Assembly (NCBI RefSeq): GCF_014041935.1
Contig: NZ_CP059491.1
Location: 4,960,001-5,024,000 of the forward strand
Reading direction: 5' to 3'
DNA length: 64,000 nt
DNA from: Gordonia jinghuaiqii
Lineage (GTDB): Bacteria > Actinomycetota > Actinomycetes > Mycobacteriales > Mycobacteriaceae
Shown here: piece after piece, positions 24,790 to 33,432 of the stretch
How the letters are laid out: every line of letters begins with the position of its first letter
How positions within the stretch are numbered: position 1 is the stretch's first letter
Notes under the pieces: model-generated
Told to the model about the DNA's origin: nothing
Databases searched by the model: none
What the model saw: the letters and a program-made list of their open reading frames with translations, nothing else
Program-made: the position numbers and the translations under genes

Positions 24790-26280
24790 GTGACCGCAGC
24801 GAAGTTCGTCGAGAAATACGATCTGTATCGCCCTGAAGACCACCGTGCGGCAGAGCACGCCATCGACACGATCAACCGTGAGGGCATCGAGGTCGTCCGG
24901 GTGGTCTGGCCCGACCAGCACGGTCTGCTGCGCGGAAAGGCACTCACCGTCCCCGCGTTCCTGGCGGCCATGAAGGCCGGCAACGAGATCACCATGGCGC
25001 CGTTCTTCTTCGACACCGCCAACGCCATCGTGTTCAACCCGTTCAGCCCCGACGGCGGCTTCAGCTTCGACGGTCTCGGCGGCAGCCCCAACGTCAAGAT
25101 GGTGCCCGACCCGGGCACCTTCACCGTGCTGCCCTGGGCGCCGAAGACCGCACTCGTCTTCTGCGACCTGTACCTTGCCGACGGCCGTCCCTTCCCGCTG
25201 GCACCACGGACCATCCTGAAGAACACGCTCGCCGAGATGGCGTCGAACGGCTACAAGCTGGTCGCAGGCATCGAGATGGAGTGGTATCTCACCAAGGTCG
25301 TCGACGACGGCCTCGGCACATGTTCCCTCGGCGCGCCCGGGTCTCCCGCTGACCCGCCGACCGTGGCGCCGGTGGCCCGCGGCTACAACTACCTCCTCGT
25401 CGACCACCTCGACGAGGTCGACGACATCCTGCGACCCATCCGGAATGCACTGTCGGACATGGGCTTGCCGATCCGGTCGTTCGACGACGAGTGGGCCCCC
25501 AGCCAGATGGAGACCACCTTCGACATCCTCGACGGACTCGCGGCGGCCGACGCGGCAGCACTGTTCCGCACCGCGACCAAGCAGATCGCCAAGCGCAACG
25601 GCCACCTGGCGTCGTTCATGTGCACGCCCGCCATCGAGGGGTTCTACGCCAACGGCTGGCACCTGCACACCTCGATCGCCGACCGGGAGACCGGGGAGAA
25701 CCTGATGGTGCCCACCGACGACGCGCCGCTGTCCGAGCTGGGTGTCCACTATGTCGGCGGCACACTCGAACACGGGGCGGCGGCCTCGGTGTTCACCACC
25801 CCGACGATCAACGGCTACCGCCGCCGCCGGCCGTACTCGCTGGCCCCGGATCGACTGGCCTGGGGACAGGACAACCGGGCGGCGATGATGCGAGTCATCA
25901 GCGCGCCCGGCGACGTGGCCTCCCACGTGGAGAACCGCGTGGGCGACTCCGCCGCCAATCCGTACCTGTACATCGCCTCCCAGGCGGCTGCCGGTCTCGA
26001 CGGAATCCTCAATCGCACCGACCCCGGTCCCGTCAGCGATGACCCGTATAGCGCCGACGTCCCCCAGCTGCCGGGTTCACTCGCCGAGTCGATCGACGCG
26101 CTCGAGCAGGATTCGTTCTTCCGCAAGGCCTTCGGAGACGGATTCATCGATTACCTGGTCACCATGAAGCGCAGCGAGGTCACCCGATACGACGCCTGGG
26201 TCGCCGAGAACCCGGACGAGTCGACGTACGTCAACGGCGTGACCGACTGGGAGCACCGCGAGTACTTCGAACTCTTCTGA
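24790..26280 (+). CDS. Glutamine synthetase-like gamma-glutamyl ligase (GlnA/PuuA/anilide-synthase type)
   Basis: 496 residues from GTG 24790, with GAGGAG six bases upstream. The beta-grasp start (GIEVVRVVWPDQHGLLRGKAL) and catalytic barrel are present, with the Glu metal ligands in VAGIEMEWYL and the NGWHLHTSIADRETGENL (HxH) region, and the Arg/Asn motif RRRRPYSLAPDRLAWGQDNRAAMMRV. GlnA-III-type enzymes of this kind ligate glutamate to amines (putrescine, ethanolamine, anilines, isopropylamine) using ATP. Placed between two amidotransferases and behind a dioxygenase, it most likely activates the amine substrate as a gamma-glutamyl amide. Confidence 0.88.
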   Translation: MTAAKFVEKYDLYRPEDHRAAEHAIDTINREGIEVVRVVWPDQHGLLRGKALTVPAFLAAMKAGNEITMAPFFFDTANAIVFNPFSPDGGFSFDGLGGSPNVKMVPDPGTFTVLPWAPKTALVFCDLYLADGRPFPLAPRTILKNTLAEMASNGYKLVAGIEMEWYLTKVVDDGLGTCSLGAPGSPADPPTVAPVARGYNYLLVDHLDEVDDILRPIRNALSDMGLPIRSFDDEWAPSQMETTFDILDGLAAADAAALFRTATKQIAKRNGHLASFMCTPAIEGFYANGWHLHTSIADRETGENLMVPTDDAPLSELGVHYVGGTLEHGAAASVFTTPTINGYRRRRPYSLAPDRLAWGQDNRAAMMRVISAPGDVASHVENRVGDSAANPYLYIASQAAAGLDGILNRTDPGPVSDDPYSADVPQLPGSLAESIDALEQDSFFRKAFGDGFIDYLVTMKRSEVTRYDAWVAENPDESTYVNGVTDWEHREYFELF

Positions 26281-26329
26281 GTTCGGAACACCCGATTTCG
26301 TTGCAGTAGGTAGGGATAGAGGAGTTCCG

Positions 26330-26650
26330 TTGCCCACCATCACGTTCATCAGTCCCGACGGCACCAAGCACCAGCTGGAGGCGAAAGCCGGTGCCTCCGC
26401 GATGGAGACGGCCGTCAAGTTCGGCGTGCCCGGTATCGTCGGGGAATGCGGAGGCGGGTTGTCGTGCGCCACCTGTCACGTGTTCGTCGAACCCGACGAC
26501 ATCGACCGCACCGGCAGGGCCGAGGACTTCGAGGAGGAGATGCTCGAGGACGCCCTCACACCGGCCACCGAGTGCAGTCGCCTGTCCTGTCAGATAAGGA
26601 TGACCGATGAGCTCGACGGCCTGATCCTGACGATCGCCCCCGAGCAATGA
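26330..26650 (+). CDS. [2Fe-2S] ferredoxin, adrenodoxin type
   Basis: 106 residues starting at a TTG codon (26330), with AGAGGAG about 5 bases before it; no nearer ATG or GTG fits. The cluster ligands are Cys40, Cys46, Cys49 and Cys87, the C-x5-C-x2-C spacing of adrenodoxin/terpredoxin-type ferredoxins. It carries electrons from the reductase encoded next (ATGA overlap) to the Rieske oxygenase. Use of a vertebrate-type rather than a Rieske-type ferredoxin is a minor oddity for a ring-hydroxylating system. Confidence 0.9.
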   Translation: MPTITFISPDGTKHQLEAKAGASAMETAVKFGVPGIVGECGGGLSCATCHVFVEPDDIDRTGRAEDFEEEMLEDALTPATECSRLSCQIRMTDELDGLILTIAPEQ

Positions 26651-27900
26651 GCGGGCGCATCCTGATCGTCGGCGGCGGCGAGGCAGGTCTCACCATCGCG
26701 GTCACCCTCCGCGAACTGGGTCACACCGGAGAGATCTGTCTGGTCGGCGCGGAACCCTTCTCTCCCTACCAACGCCCCCCGCTGTCCAAGGAGTACCTGA
26801 CCGACGGCGGCGACCCGGCATTCCTCCGGGCCCCGGAGTTCTACGCCGCCAACGACATCCGGTTGGTCACCGGCCGGAGCGTGACGTCGGTCGAACGCCA
26901 CGCGGAGGGTGGTGCCGCGACCCTCGACGACGGCACCGTTCTCGAGTTCTCCCGGCTGGCCCTGGCGACCGGCTCGACACCCCGACGGTTACCTGTCCCC
27001 GGGGCCGGCGCCGACGGGGTCGTGGCACTCCGCACCATCGACGACGCCCACGTCATCCGCGCCGGCCTCGAACGTGCTCGCGACGTGGTCATCGTCGGCG
27101 GCGGGTTCGTGGGGCTGGAGGTCGCCGCCGCCGCACGGGCGCGGGGCGCCGCGGTCACCGTCGTCGAGGCCGCCGATCGGGTCCTGGGTCGCGTTGTGGC
27201 CGAACCGATGTCGACGTTCGTGCGGCGACACCACGAGGCAGCGGGAATCCGGATCGAGACGGGTCGCGGTGTGACCGGGATCGGCGAGACCGATGGTCGT
27301 GCCGACGCAGTGCTCCTCGACGACGGCGAGGAGGTTCCGGCCGACCTGGTGATCGTCGGGGTCGGAGCGGTCCCGGTCACCGATCTCGCGGTGCAGATGG
27401 GGTTGCAGTGCCGGCCCGGCATCGTCGTCGACGATCATGCCCGGTCCAGTGATCCCGGGATCGTCGCGGCCGGCGACTGCGCCGTGCAGCCACACCCGCA
27501 CCGTGAGGGGGATCTCATCGGCATCGAGTCGGTGAACAACGCCACCGAACAGGGCAAGGTGGCGGCCCACTCCCTGCTCGACATGGAACCCCCGGCGCGG
27601 GGTGTGCCATGGTTCTGGTCCAACCAGGGGGCGTTGAAGATCCAGATCGCCGGGATCTCCGACGGTCACGACCACTACGTCATACGACGCGGTGCCGACG
27701 ACAGACTCACCGTGCTCTACTACCGGGCCGGGCTGCTCATCGCCGGCGACACCGTCAACGATCCGCGCGAACACATGGCGATCAAACGTGCCCTCGCACA
27801 GGGTTCCACCGTCGACCCGGCCGTCGCCGGGGACACGAGCGTGCCGCTGAAGTCGCTCGTCACACCGGCGGCCGGAAGCGGGGTCCCGGCACCTCGCTAA
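26647..27900 (+). CDS. FAD-dependent ferredoxin reductase
   Basis: 417 residues of the BphA4/putidaredoxin reductase family. FAD-binding GxGxxG-type motif ILIVGGGEAGLTIAVTL at the N-terminus, QRPPLSKEYL next, the NAD-binding VVIVGGGFVGLEVAAAARARGAAVTVVE in the centre, and a late GIVAAGDCAVQPHPHRE FAD motif. It passes NADH electrons to the ferredoxin encoded just upstream (4-bp overlap). Size and domain order are normal. Confidence 0.92.
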   Translation: MSGRILIVGGGEAGLTIAVTLRELGHTGEICLVGAEPFSPYQRPPLSKEYLTDGGDPAFLRAPEFYAANDIRLVTGRSVTSVERHAEGGAATLDDGTVLEFSRLALATGSTPRRLPVPGAGADGVVALRTIDDAHVIRAGLERARDVVIVGGGFVGLEVAAAARARGAAVTVVEAADRVLGRVVAEPMSTFVRRHHEAAGIRIETGRGVTGIGETDGRADAVLLDDGEEVPADLVIVGVGAVPVTDLAVQMGLQCRPGIVVDDHARSSDPGIVAAGDCAVQPHPHREGDLIGIESVNNATEQGKVAAHSLLDMEPPARGVPWFWSNQGALKIQIAGISDGHDHYVIRRGADDRLTVLYYRAGLLIAGDTVNDPREHMAIKRALAQGSTVDPAVAGDTSVPLKSLVTPAAGSGVPAPR

Positions 27901-27935
27901 GATGCCGGAGTAACCAGCGTCGGAGGAGGTCGTTC

Positions 27936-28673
27936 ATGTCTGGCCGAGTGCTGGCGTTGGTACACGATGTGTCACCCGGCAACCGGGTGTCGGTTCTCGG
28001 AACCCTGGGGCCGGCATTCGAGCAGCGCGGGTTCGGTGTCGACATCCACGACGTCGCCGACCCGGGACCGGCACCCTCTCCCGAGGACTACGACGCCGTC
28101 TGCGTCACAGGCTCGCCGGAGTCCGTCTACGACGATTCCGTGTCCTGGATCGGCGCCGAGGCTCGCCTCGTCGGCGCCGCGGTCGACAGCTCGGTCCCCG
28201 TTATGGGTGTCTGCTTCGGCTCCCAGCTACTGGCAACAGTCCTGGGTGGGACCGTGCGACGCAGCGAACAGCCCGAGCACGGGTTCACCTGGGTGCGGTC
28301 CACCCGCCCCGACCTGGTCTCCGACGGCCCCTGGTTCGAGTTCCATCACGACACCGTCACTGTTCCAACCACGGCCGAGGTGATCGCCGAGAACGACGCC
28401 GGGGTTCAGGCCTTCGTCTCCGGACCGCACCTCGGTGTGCAGTTCCATCCGGAGATCACCCCGGACTGCTTCTCGTCCTGGCTCACCGGGTTCGACGGCG
28501 CCCGAAGCGATCTCGGCGACGACGGTGTCGATCTGGATCATCTCGCCCACGCGATCGCCGGTGACGCGGACGTGGCTGCACAACGATGCGACCAGCTGGT
28601 CGAGCGGTTCCTGGACCACGCCGGGCTCACCGCCGCGCGAGCGAGGCCCGGCGGGCCCCGGAACCCGCGGTGA
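27936..28673 (+). CDS. Second class I glutamine amidotransferase-like protein
   Basis: 245 residues from ATG 27936 with GGAGGAGGT just upstream. The GATase1 triad is Cys93 (GVCFGSQLLATVLGG), His171 and Glu173 (QFHPEI). It is clearly related to but diverged from the copy at 24039. The oxyanion loop VTGSPESVYDD and the C-terminal tail differ, which suggests two distinct gamma-glutamyl substrates, one before and one after oxygenation. It ends 33 bases from the convergent nitrilase gene. Confidence 0.85.
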   Translation: MSGRVLALVHDVSPGNRVSVLGTLGPAFEQRGFGVDIHDVADPGPAPSPEDYDAVCVTGSPESVYDDSVSWIGAEARLVGAAVDSSVPVMGVCFGSQLLATVLGGTVRRSEQPEHGFTWVRSTRPDLVSDGPWFEFHHDTVTVPTTAEVIAENDAGVQAFVSGPHLGVQFHPEITPDCFSSWLTGFDGARSDLGDDGVDLDHLAHAIAGDADVAAQRCDQLVERFLDHAGLTAARARPGGPRNPR

Positions 28674-28706
28674 TTACCCGCTGCCCATACTCCGCTGCAG
28701 GTCAAC

Positions 28707-29708
28707 TCACTTCGCCCGCACGGTGTCCGGCGTCCCCCAGCCCGCACCCGTTCCGTCGACGTGCTCGACCTCGGATTCCCACGGCACCCTGTACTCGCCG
28801 CCGACGAGATCCTGCATGAACGTATAGGGACAATCGCGCGCGCCGCCCTCGACCGCGGTGTAACCGCGGTGGCCGAGTTGGTAGATGTTGTTCTCCACGC
28901 CCCAGGTGCGTCGTGCGTCGTCGGCGCGTGAGGGAACCACCTCGGCGGTGACGACCCGGTCGGGCTTGCCGTCGCCGGAGACGAGGACGGTGCCGTCGAC
29001 GTCGCACACCATCGCCTCGCCCTGCGACCAGATGTTGTTCGCGTCGGGTCCGGCCAACGCGACCGATGCGGTGTAGGCAAGGTTGTGGAAGGCATTGGAC
29101 TGGTTGGTGATCCGCCACGAATTCTGGATCGGATATGTGTAGCCTGCTGTGCGCAGGATGACGTTGGCACCCTTGTACGCCGCCTCGCGCGCCATCTCCG
29201 GCAGCATGCCGTCGTGGCAGATGATCAGCGCGAGTTTCGATCCCGACGGCCCATCGCACACGGGTACGCCGAGATCACCCGGCGCCCAGGGTTCCGCGGG
29301 CACCCAGGGATGCATCTTGCGGTAGTAGAGCTGCTCCCGGCCCTGATCGTCGATGATGATGCCGCTGTTCCACGGTGCGCCGTCGGGGTTGCGTTCCATG
29401 ATGGAGAAGCAGCCCCACACCCCGGCCTCGCGGCAGGCGTCGGCGAGCACCGTCATCTCGGGCCCGTCCCGGTCGCAGAGAAGCTCGTCGTCGAGCCAGG
29501 TGTCGGGATCGAGACCGTTGATGCTGTACTCCGGCATCACCACCAGATCCACTGTGGGCATGGCCTTCTTGGCGCCGATGACGACCCCGGCGAGACGTTC
29601 CGCCGTCGACTTCAGGTCGCCGGGCTCGGTGATGGTGGGTACGCGCGCCTGCACGAGCCCGAGCACGAGTGCACCGGGCGAGGGGTTCAGACCGTCGAGT
29701 CCCGTCAT
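28707..29708 (-). CDS. Nitrilase-superfamily amidase (AmiE/AmiF aliphatic amidase/formamidase type)
   Basis: 333 residues from ATG 29708. The catalytic triad is Glu60 (VMPEYS), Lys131 (YRKMHPW) and Cys164 (IICHDG), at almost the same numbering as in characterised AmiE/AmiF enzymes. ANVILRTAGYTYPIQNSW matches the AmiE core. It releases ammonia from a short amide such as formamide or acetamide; the exact acyl group is unknown. It is the last gene of the operon headed by the GntR-amidase fusion, and its start overlaps the preceding amidase stop (ATGA). Confidence 0.88.
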   Translation of the reverse strand: MTGLDGLNPSPGALVLGLVQARVPTITEPGDLKSTAERLAGVVIGAKKAMPTVDLVVMPEYSINGLDPDTWLDDELLCDRDGPEMTVLADACREAGVWGCFSIMERNPDGAPWNSGIIIDDQGREQLYYRKMHPWVPAEPWAPGDLGVPVCDGPSGSKLALIICHDGMLPEMAREAAYKGANVILRTAGYTYPIQNSWRITNQSNAFHNLAYTASVALAGPDANNIWSQGEAMVCDVDGTVLVSGDGKPDRVVTAEVVPSRADDARRTWGVENNIYQLGHRGYTAVEGGARDCPYTFMQDLVGGEYRVPWESEVEHVDGTGAGWGTPDTVRAK

Positions 29709-31195
29709 CGGGTGACCTCCTGTGTTGCAGCAGTTGTGGGGAACGAGAGTTCGGGCCACCGGTCTGCCCACGGGCGCGCGCTCTCGAAAGCGGCCGCGGC
29801 ACTCAGAACGGCGGCGTCGCCGAGATGCGGTCCGACGATCTGCATCCCGATCGGCAGGCCGTCGTCGGTGAATCCGGCCGGTACCGACACCGCCGGCTGC
29901 CCGGTCATGTTGAACATGCCCAGAAAGCCCATCCAGCTGCCGGAGTTCACCATCTGCCCGTCGATGAGCTCCGGACCCTGCGACCCGACGGGGAAGGCGG
30001 GCACCGACAGCGTCGGGGTCACCAGCAGGTCGATGCCGGACATCACCTTCCACATCTGGTTGACCAGGCGCTTGCGTCCCATCTGCGCGTCGGTCAGGTC
30101 CTCGGCAGTCCACGGGCGGGTGAGCAGCTCGACGAGGTGCGGCGACATCTGTCCGCCGTAGACGTCGACCAGCCGGCGCATGCCGCTGAGGTCGGTGTCG
30201 GCGAGCACGAGCGGCCAGAAGTGCGGACTCGGGTCGTCGATCACCGGATCGATGGGAACGACACGAGCGCCCAGTGACTCGAAGACCTGCACTGCTTTGC
30301 CGACGGCGTCTCGAACCCGACGGTCGATCGTGAAGAGACCGAAATCGGCGGTGTAGCCGATCGTCTTACCGGTGACCGCCGCTGCGATCGCCTCCTCGGA
30401 CACGCTTGCGCGCCAGTCGACGTCGCCGGCCGGCAGCGAGTGACGGTCCCGCGGATCGGGGCCCGCGATGACCGACATGAGCAGCGCGGCGTCGGCGGTG
30501 GATCTGGTGATCGGGCCGATGTGTTCGAGTGTTTCCCAGCTGGACACGCCCGGATATCGCTCGTCACGACATCCCGGGTACAGCGGGACGCGACCCATCG
30601 ACGCCTTGAATCCGACGAGTCCGCACAACGACGCCGGGATGCGGACGGAGCCACCGCCATCGCTGCCGAGTGCCAGGGGCGCCATGCCGGTGGCCACCGC
30701 GACACCCGAACCCGCCGACGACCCGCCCGGGGTGAGCTCGGGATTCCACGGATTCCGCGCGGCAGGTGACACCGGGCTGTGACCGACGCCGCTGTACCCG
30801 AACTCGGGAACGGTCGTCTTGCCGAGAATGACCGCACCCGCGTTCTTCACCCGCTCGACGACGACATCGTCCTCGGCGGGCACCCAATCCCGGTACGCCA
30901 CCGACCCGTTGCGGGTCGGCACCCCGGCGGTGGCGATCAGGTCCTTCACCGCGATCGGCACGCCGGCGAGCGGACCGAGGTCCTCACCGCGGTCGAGCGC
31001 GGCATCGACGGCGGCGGCCTGCAGCCGGGCGGACTTGTCGGTCAGCTCGACGAATGCGTGGAGCCGGTCGTCGAGAGCGTCGATGCGTGCCAGGGCCGCC
31101 TCGGTGACCTCTACTGCGCTGACCGCCCGGGATCGGATGAGCCCGGCGAGTTCGGTGGCCGTCGTCTGGTGTAGCTCAGTCGCCGGCAATGTCAC
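29705..31195 (-). CDS. Amidase (amidase-signature family)
   Basis: 496 residues from GTG 31195, overlapping the permease stop as GTGA. The Ser-cisSer-Lys triad is Lys84 (IAVKDL), Ser159 (TPGGSSAGSG) and Ser183 (DGGGSVRIPAS). The spacing of 75 and 24 residues equals that in fatty acid amide hydrolase. It hydrolyses an amide bond in the cytoplasm, and with the nitrilase next to it could work in sequence on a diamide or an N-acyl compound. Closest in style to the amidase half of the fusion protein in the same operon. Confidence 0.9.
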   Translation of the reverse strand: MTLPATELHQTTATELAGLIRSRAVSAVEVTEAALARIDALDDRLHAFVELTDKSARLQAAAVDAALDRGEDLGPLAGVPIAVKDLIATAGVPTRNGSVAYRDWVPAEDDVVVERVKNAGAVILGKTTVPEFGYSGVGHSPVSPAARNPWNPELTPGGSSAGSGVAVATGMAPLALGSDGGGSVRIPASLCGLVGFKASMGRVPLYPGCRDERYPGVSSWETLEHIGPITRSTADAALLMSVIAGPDPRDRHSLPAGDVDWRASVSEEAIAAAVTGKTIGYTADFGLFTIDRRVRDAVGKAVQVFESLGARVVPIDPVIDDPSPHFWPLVLADTDLSGMRRLVDVYGGQMSPHLVELLTRPWTAEDLTDAQMGRKRLVNQMWKVMSGIDLLVTPTLSVPAFPVGSQGPELIDGQMVNSGSWMGFLGMFNMTGQPAVSVPAGFTDDGLPIGMQIVGPHLGDAAVLSAAAAFESARPWADRWPELSFPTTAATQEVTR

Positions 31196-32544
31196 GGGGT
31201 GACCTCGATGGTCTCCGTGGTCCGGGTGTGGTCGACCGCACCGCGCCGGGTCGGGGCGATCAGCTCGATGAGGAAGTATGCCGCTGCGGCACAAACCATT
31301 CCGACAACCGCTTCACTGAGCTGCGGCGCCCAGTGATGCACGGCGTAGGCGCAGGCGGCGCCGATGATCCACGCGGCGAAGGGCTGCGTGCGGAAGGAAA
31401 CGGACTCGCGGGTGGCGGCCCGGCGGGTGACCAGCTGGTCGACGATCAGCACGGCGCCGATGGAGGGCACGAAGATGCCCAGCAGGTTCAGCCATGTCGG
31501 GAAGTGGCTCCAGACACCGGCCAGTGCGATCGCCAGACCGGCAGCACCGAGGATGAGCGTGAGTACCCGCATCTTGGAACCGACGAGCTGGCTCCATCCG
31601 ACGGCGCCGTTGTACAGGCAGTGCGCGCAGACAGATCCGAGGTTGACGAAGACGAAGAAGACCGCGAGAACCGTCAGGATCGGCCCGTGGTCGACGAGGA
31701 TCGGCAGGAAGTCGCCGCCGTCGGTGGCGGGATTGAGAGCACCGCCGGCGGCGACGATGAGCGCACCGGTGAGCATGGCGATCAGGTTGGCGACCGGGAA
31801 CGCGCTGAACGTGGCGATCACAGCCTCCTTGCCGCCCTTGGACCAGCGGGTGAAGTCGGCGGTCATGGTGCCGGAATCGATGAAGCTGGCAACCACGATC
31901 GTGACCGCGGCACCGATGGACAGCACGGTGGCGTCGGTGGCGCCGCCCTCATAGGAGGCGACGGCACCCCAGCCGTTGTCGCGGGTGACGAGGTAGATCG
32001 CGACCACGCCGAGTGCGACGAACAGTGGTGCGGCGATCATGCCGATCACTGTCAGCGCCCGGATGCCGATGAACGTCACACCGATGTAGAGCACACCGGC
32101 GATCAACACGATCAGGGTCTCGTTCCACCCCAGTGAGGTGTTGAGAGTCGCTCCGGTGAGGCCGGTCTGGAAGGCGAACCACCCGATGACCACGGTGGCG
32201 AGGAAGCCGGTGACGATCTTCGATCCGTGACGGCCGAAGGTCTCCGCGGCGATGAGCGCGAAGTTCTTGCCCGTCTTGCCCGCGAGGTAGGACAGCGCAC
32301 CCACGTACCCGAAGAGCACCGCGTTGCCCAGGACGATGGCCAGGATTCCCTTCCAGAAGCCGAGGCCGTAGACGATGGTGCCGCCGAAGATGGCGCAGGT
32401 CAACACCATCGGGAAGCCGAACCACACCGCGGAGACCGACAACGTGGACCGTCGGTGCGACTGTGGGACCGGGGTGTCCTCGAACTCCGACTCCAGGTGT
32501 AGCGAGTTCTGTTCCGCCTCAGCGGAACGTGCAGTGGTTGTCAT
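31192..32544 (-). CDS. NCS1 family permease (cytosine/purine/allantoin-type)
   Basis: 450 residues from ATG 32544 (ATGA overlap with the upstream pxpA-like stop). About twelve hydrophobic segments. The pattern follows CodB-like NCS1 transporters: RRSTLSVSAVWFGFPMVLTCAIFGGTIVYGLGFWKGILAIVLGN at the start, IAAETFGRHGSKIV, and SFIDSGTMTADFTRWSKGGKEAV in the middle, where NCS1 proteins carry substrate and sodium ligands. It imports a nucleobase-like or hydantoin/allantoin-like compound. Its place among amidases supports a cyclic amide or ureide substrate. Confidence 0.88.
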   Translation of the reverse strand: MTTTARSAEAEQNSLHLESEFEDTPVPQSHRRSTLSVSAVWFGFPMVLTCAIFGGTIVYGLGFWKGILAIVLGNAVLFGYVGALSYLAGKTGKNFALIAAETFGRHGSKIVTGFLATVVIGWFAFQTGLTGATLNTSLGWNETLIVLIAGVLYIGVTFIGIRALTVIGMIAAPLFVALGVVAIYLVTRDNGWGAVASYEGGATDATVLSIGAAVTIVVASFIDSGTMTADFTRWSKGGKEAVIATFSAFPVANLIAMLTGALIVAAGGALNPATDGGDFLPILVDHGPILTVLAVFFVFVNLGSVCAHCLYNGAVGWSQLVGSKMRVLTLILGAAGLAIALAGVWSHFPTWLNLLGIFVPSIGAVLIVDQLVTRRAATRESVSFRTQPFAAWIIGAACAYAVHHWAPQLSEAVVGMVCAAAAYFLIELIAPTRRGAVDHTRTTETIEVTP

Positions 32545-33428
32545 GAGGCACTCTCTGGGGTGATGGCCGCCGGGACGGCAGCCGGGACGGTTTCTCGCGT
32601 CGCCGATGACGCTGAAAGGGATGACACTGAAAGGGATGACACTGTGGCAGATGGCCCGGTGGGAGATGACACCGAAGGTGACACCGGGGGTGATGCGGTC
32701 GGTCGTGGGGGACGGAAGGAGTAGCCCGCGTCGACGAGGGCGGAACGTAGTTCGGCGAGCAGGACCGGTGCGTCGGGGGTGTCGCTGTGCAGGCACACGG
32801 TCCGGGCGTCGGCGCCGTCGAGCGCCGACAGTTGCGCGAGGGTTCGCGCGATCACCTGGTCCGGACCGCCTATGAGTTCGGCAGTGCGGTCGTACATCTG
32901 GACACTCCCGTTCCGGTACGGCCGGTCGGCGAACACCTCGATCATCGTCGACAACCCGCTTTCGGTCGCGGCGGCGTGCAGGGCCGATTCGGGTAGGACG
33001 TAGAGGATCAGCGAGGGGTCGAGCTGGTTGACCGCGGCGCACACGGCTTCGGCCAGGCCCCGGTCGCGGTTGGCCATCATGTAGAGCGACCCGTGGAGCT
33101 TCACGTGTTGCAGAACGCTTCCCCGCACGCGCACAAAGGCTTCCAGCGCTCCCACCTGGAACACGCAGAGGTCGTGGGCCTCCTGTGGCGTCGTCGGGAT
33201 CTCCCGCCGACCGAATCCGAGGCGATCCGGGAGCCCCACGTGGGCGCCGATGGCCACGCCGTGGGCGTATGCGAGGTCGACGCTGGTCCGCATGACCGCC
33301 GGGTCGCCGCCGTGCGCACCGCAGGCGATGTTGGCCGAGGTGATCATCGGCATCATCTCGGGGTCGGCGCCGTAGGTGTAGACCCCGAAGCTCTCGCCGA
33401 GATCGGAGTTGAGATCGATGACGGTCAT
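32541..33428 (-). CDS. LamB/YcsF family protein (5-oxoprolinase subunit A, PxpA-like)
   Basis: 295 residues. The first ~245 form the LamB/YcsF domain: DLNSDLGESFGVY at the start, ITSANIACGAHGGDP, HVGLPDRLGFGRREI and QHVKLHGSLY, all family hallmarks. PxpA works with PxpB and PxpC in ATP-dependent opening of 5-oxoproline to glutamate, but neither partner is in the window. The last ~50 residues are a Ser/Thr/Val-rich extension partly encoded by a 15-base tandem repeat, probably unstructured. Start ATG 33428, four bases after the fusion gene's stop. Orphan PxpA-like proteins may act on other lactams. Confidence 0.85.
   Translation of the reverse strand: MTVIDLNSDLGESFGVYTYGADPEMMPMITSANIACGAHGGDPAVMRTSVDLAYAHGVAIGAHVGLPDRLGFGRREIPTTPQEAHDLCVFQVGALEAFVRVRGSVLQHVKLHGSLYMMANRDRGLAEAVCAAVNQLDPSLILYVLPESALHAAATESGLSTMIEVFADRPYRNGSVQMYDRTAELIGGPDQVIARTLAQLSALDGADARTVCLHSDTPDAPVLLAELRSALVDAGYSFRPPRPTASPPVSPSVSSPTGPSATVSSLSVSSLSASSATRETVPAAVPAAITPESAS
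32605..32694. repeat. 15-bp tandem repeat inside the pxpA-like gene
   Basis: About six 15-base units, each beginning GATGACrCTGAAAGG or a decayed form, run from 32605. Units 1 and 2 differ by one base and later units diverge. In the coding strand this makes the pentapeptide-like SVSSL repeats of the C-terminal tail. Being in frame (15 = 5 codons), copy-number change would not break the gene. Confidence 0.75.
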
Positions 33429-33432
33429 GTTC

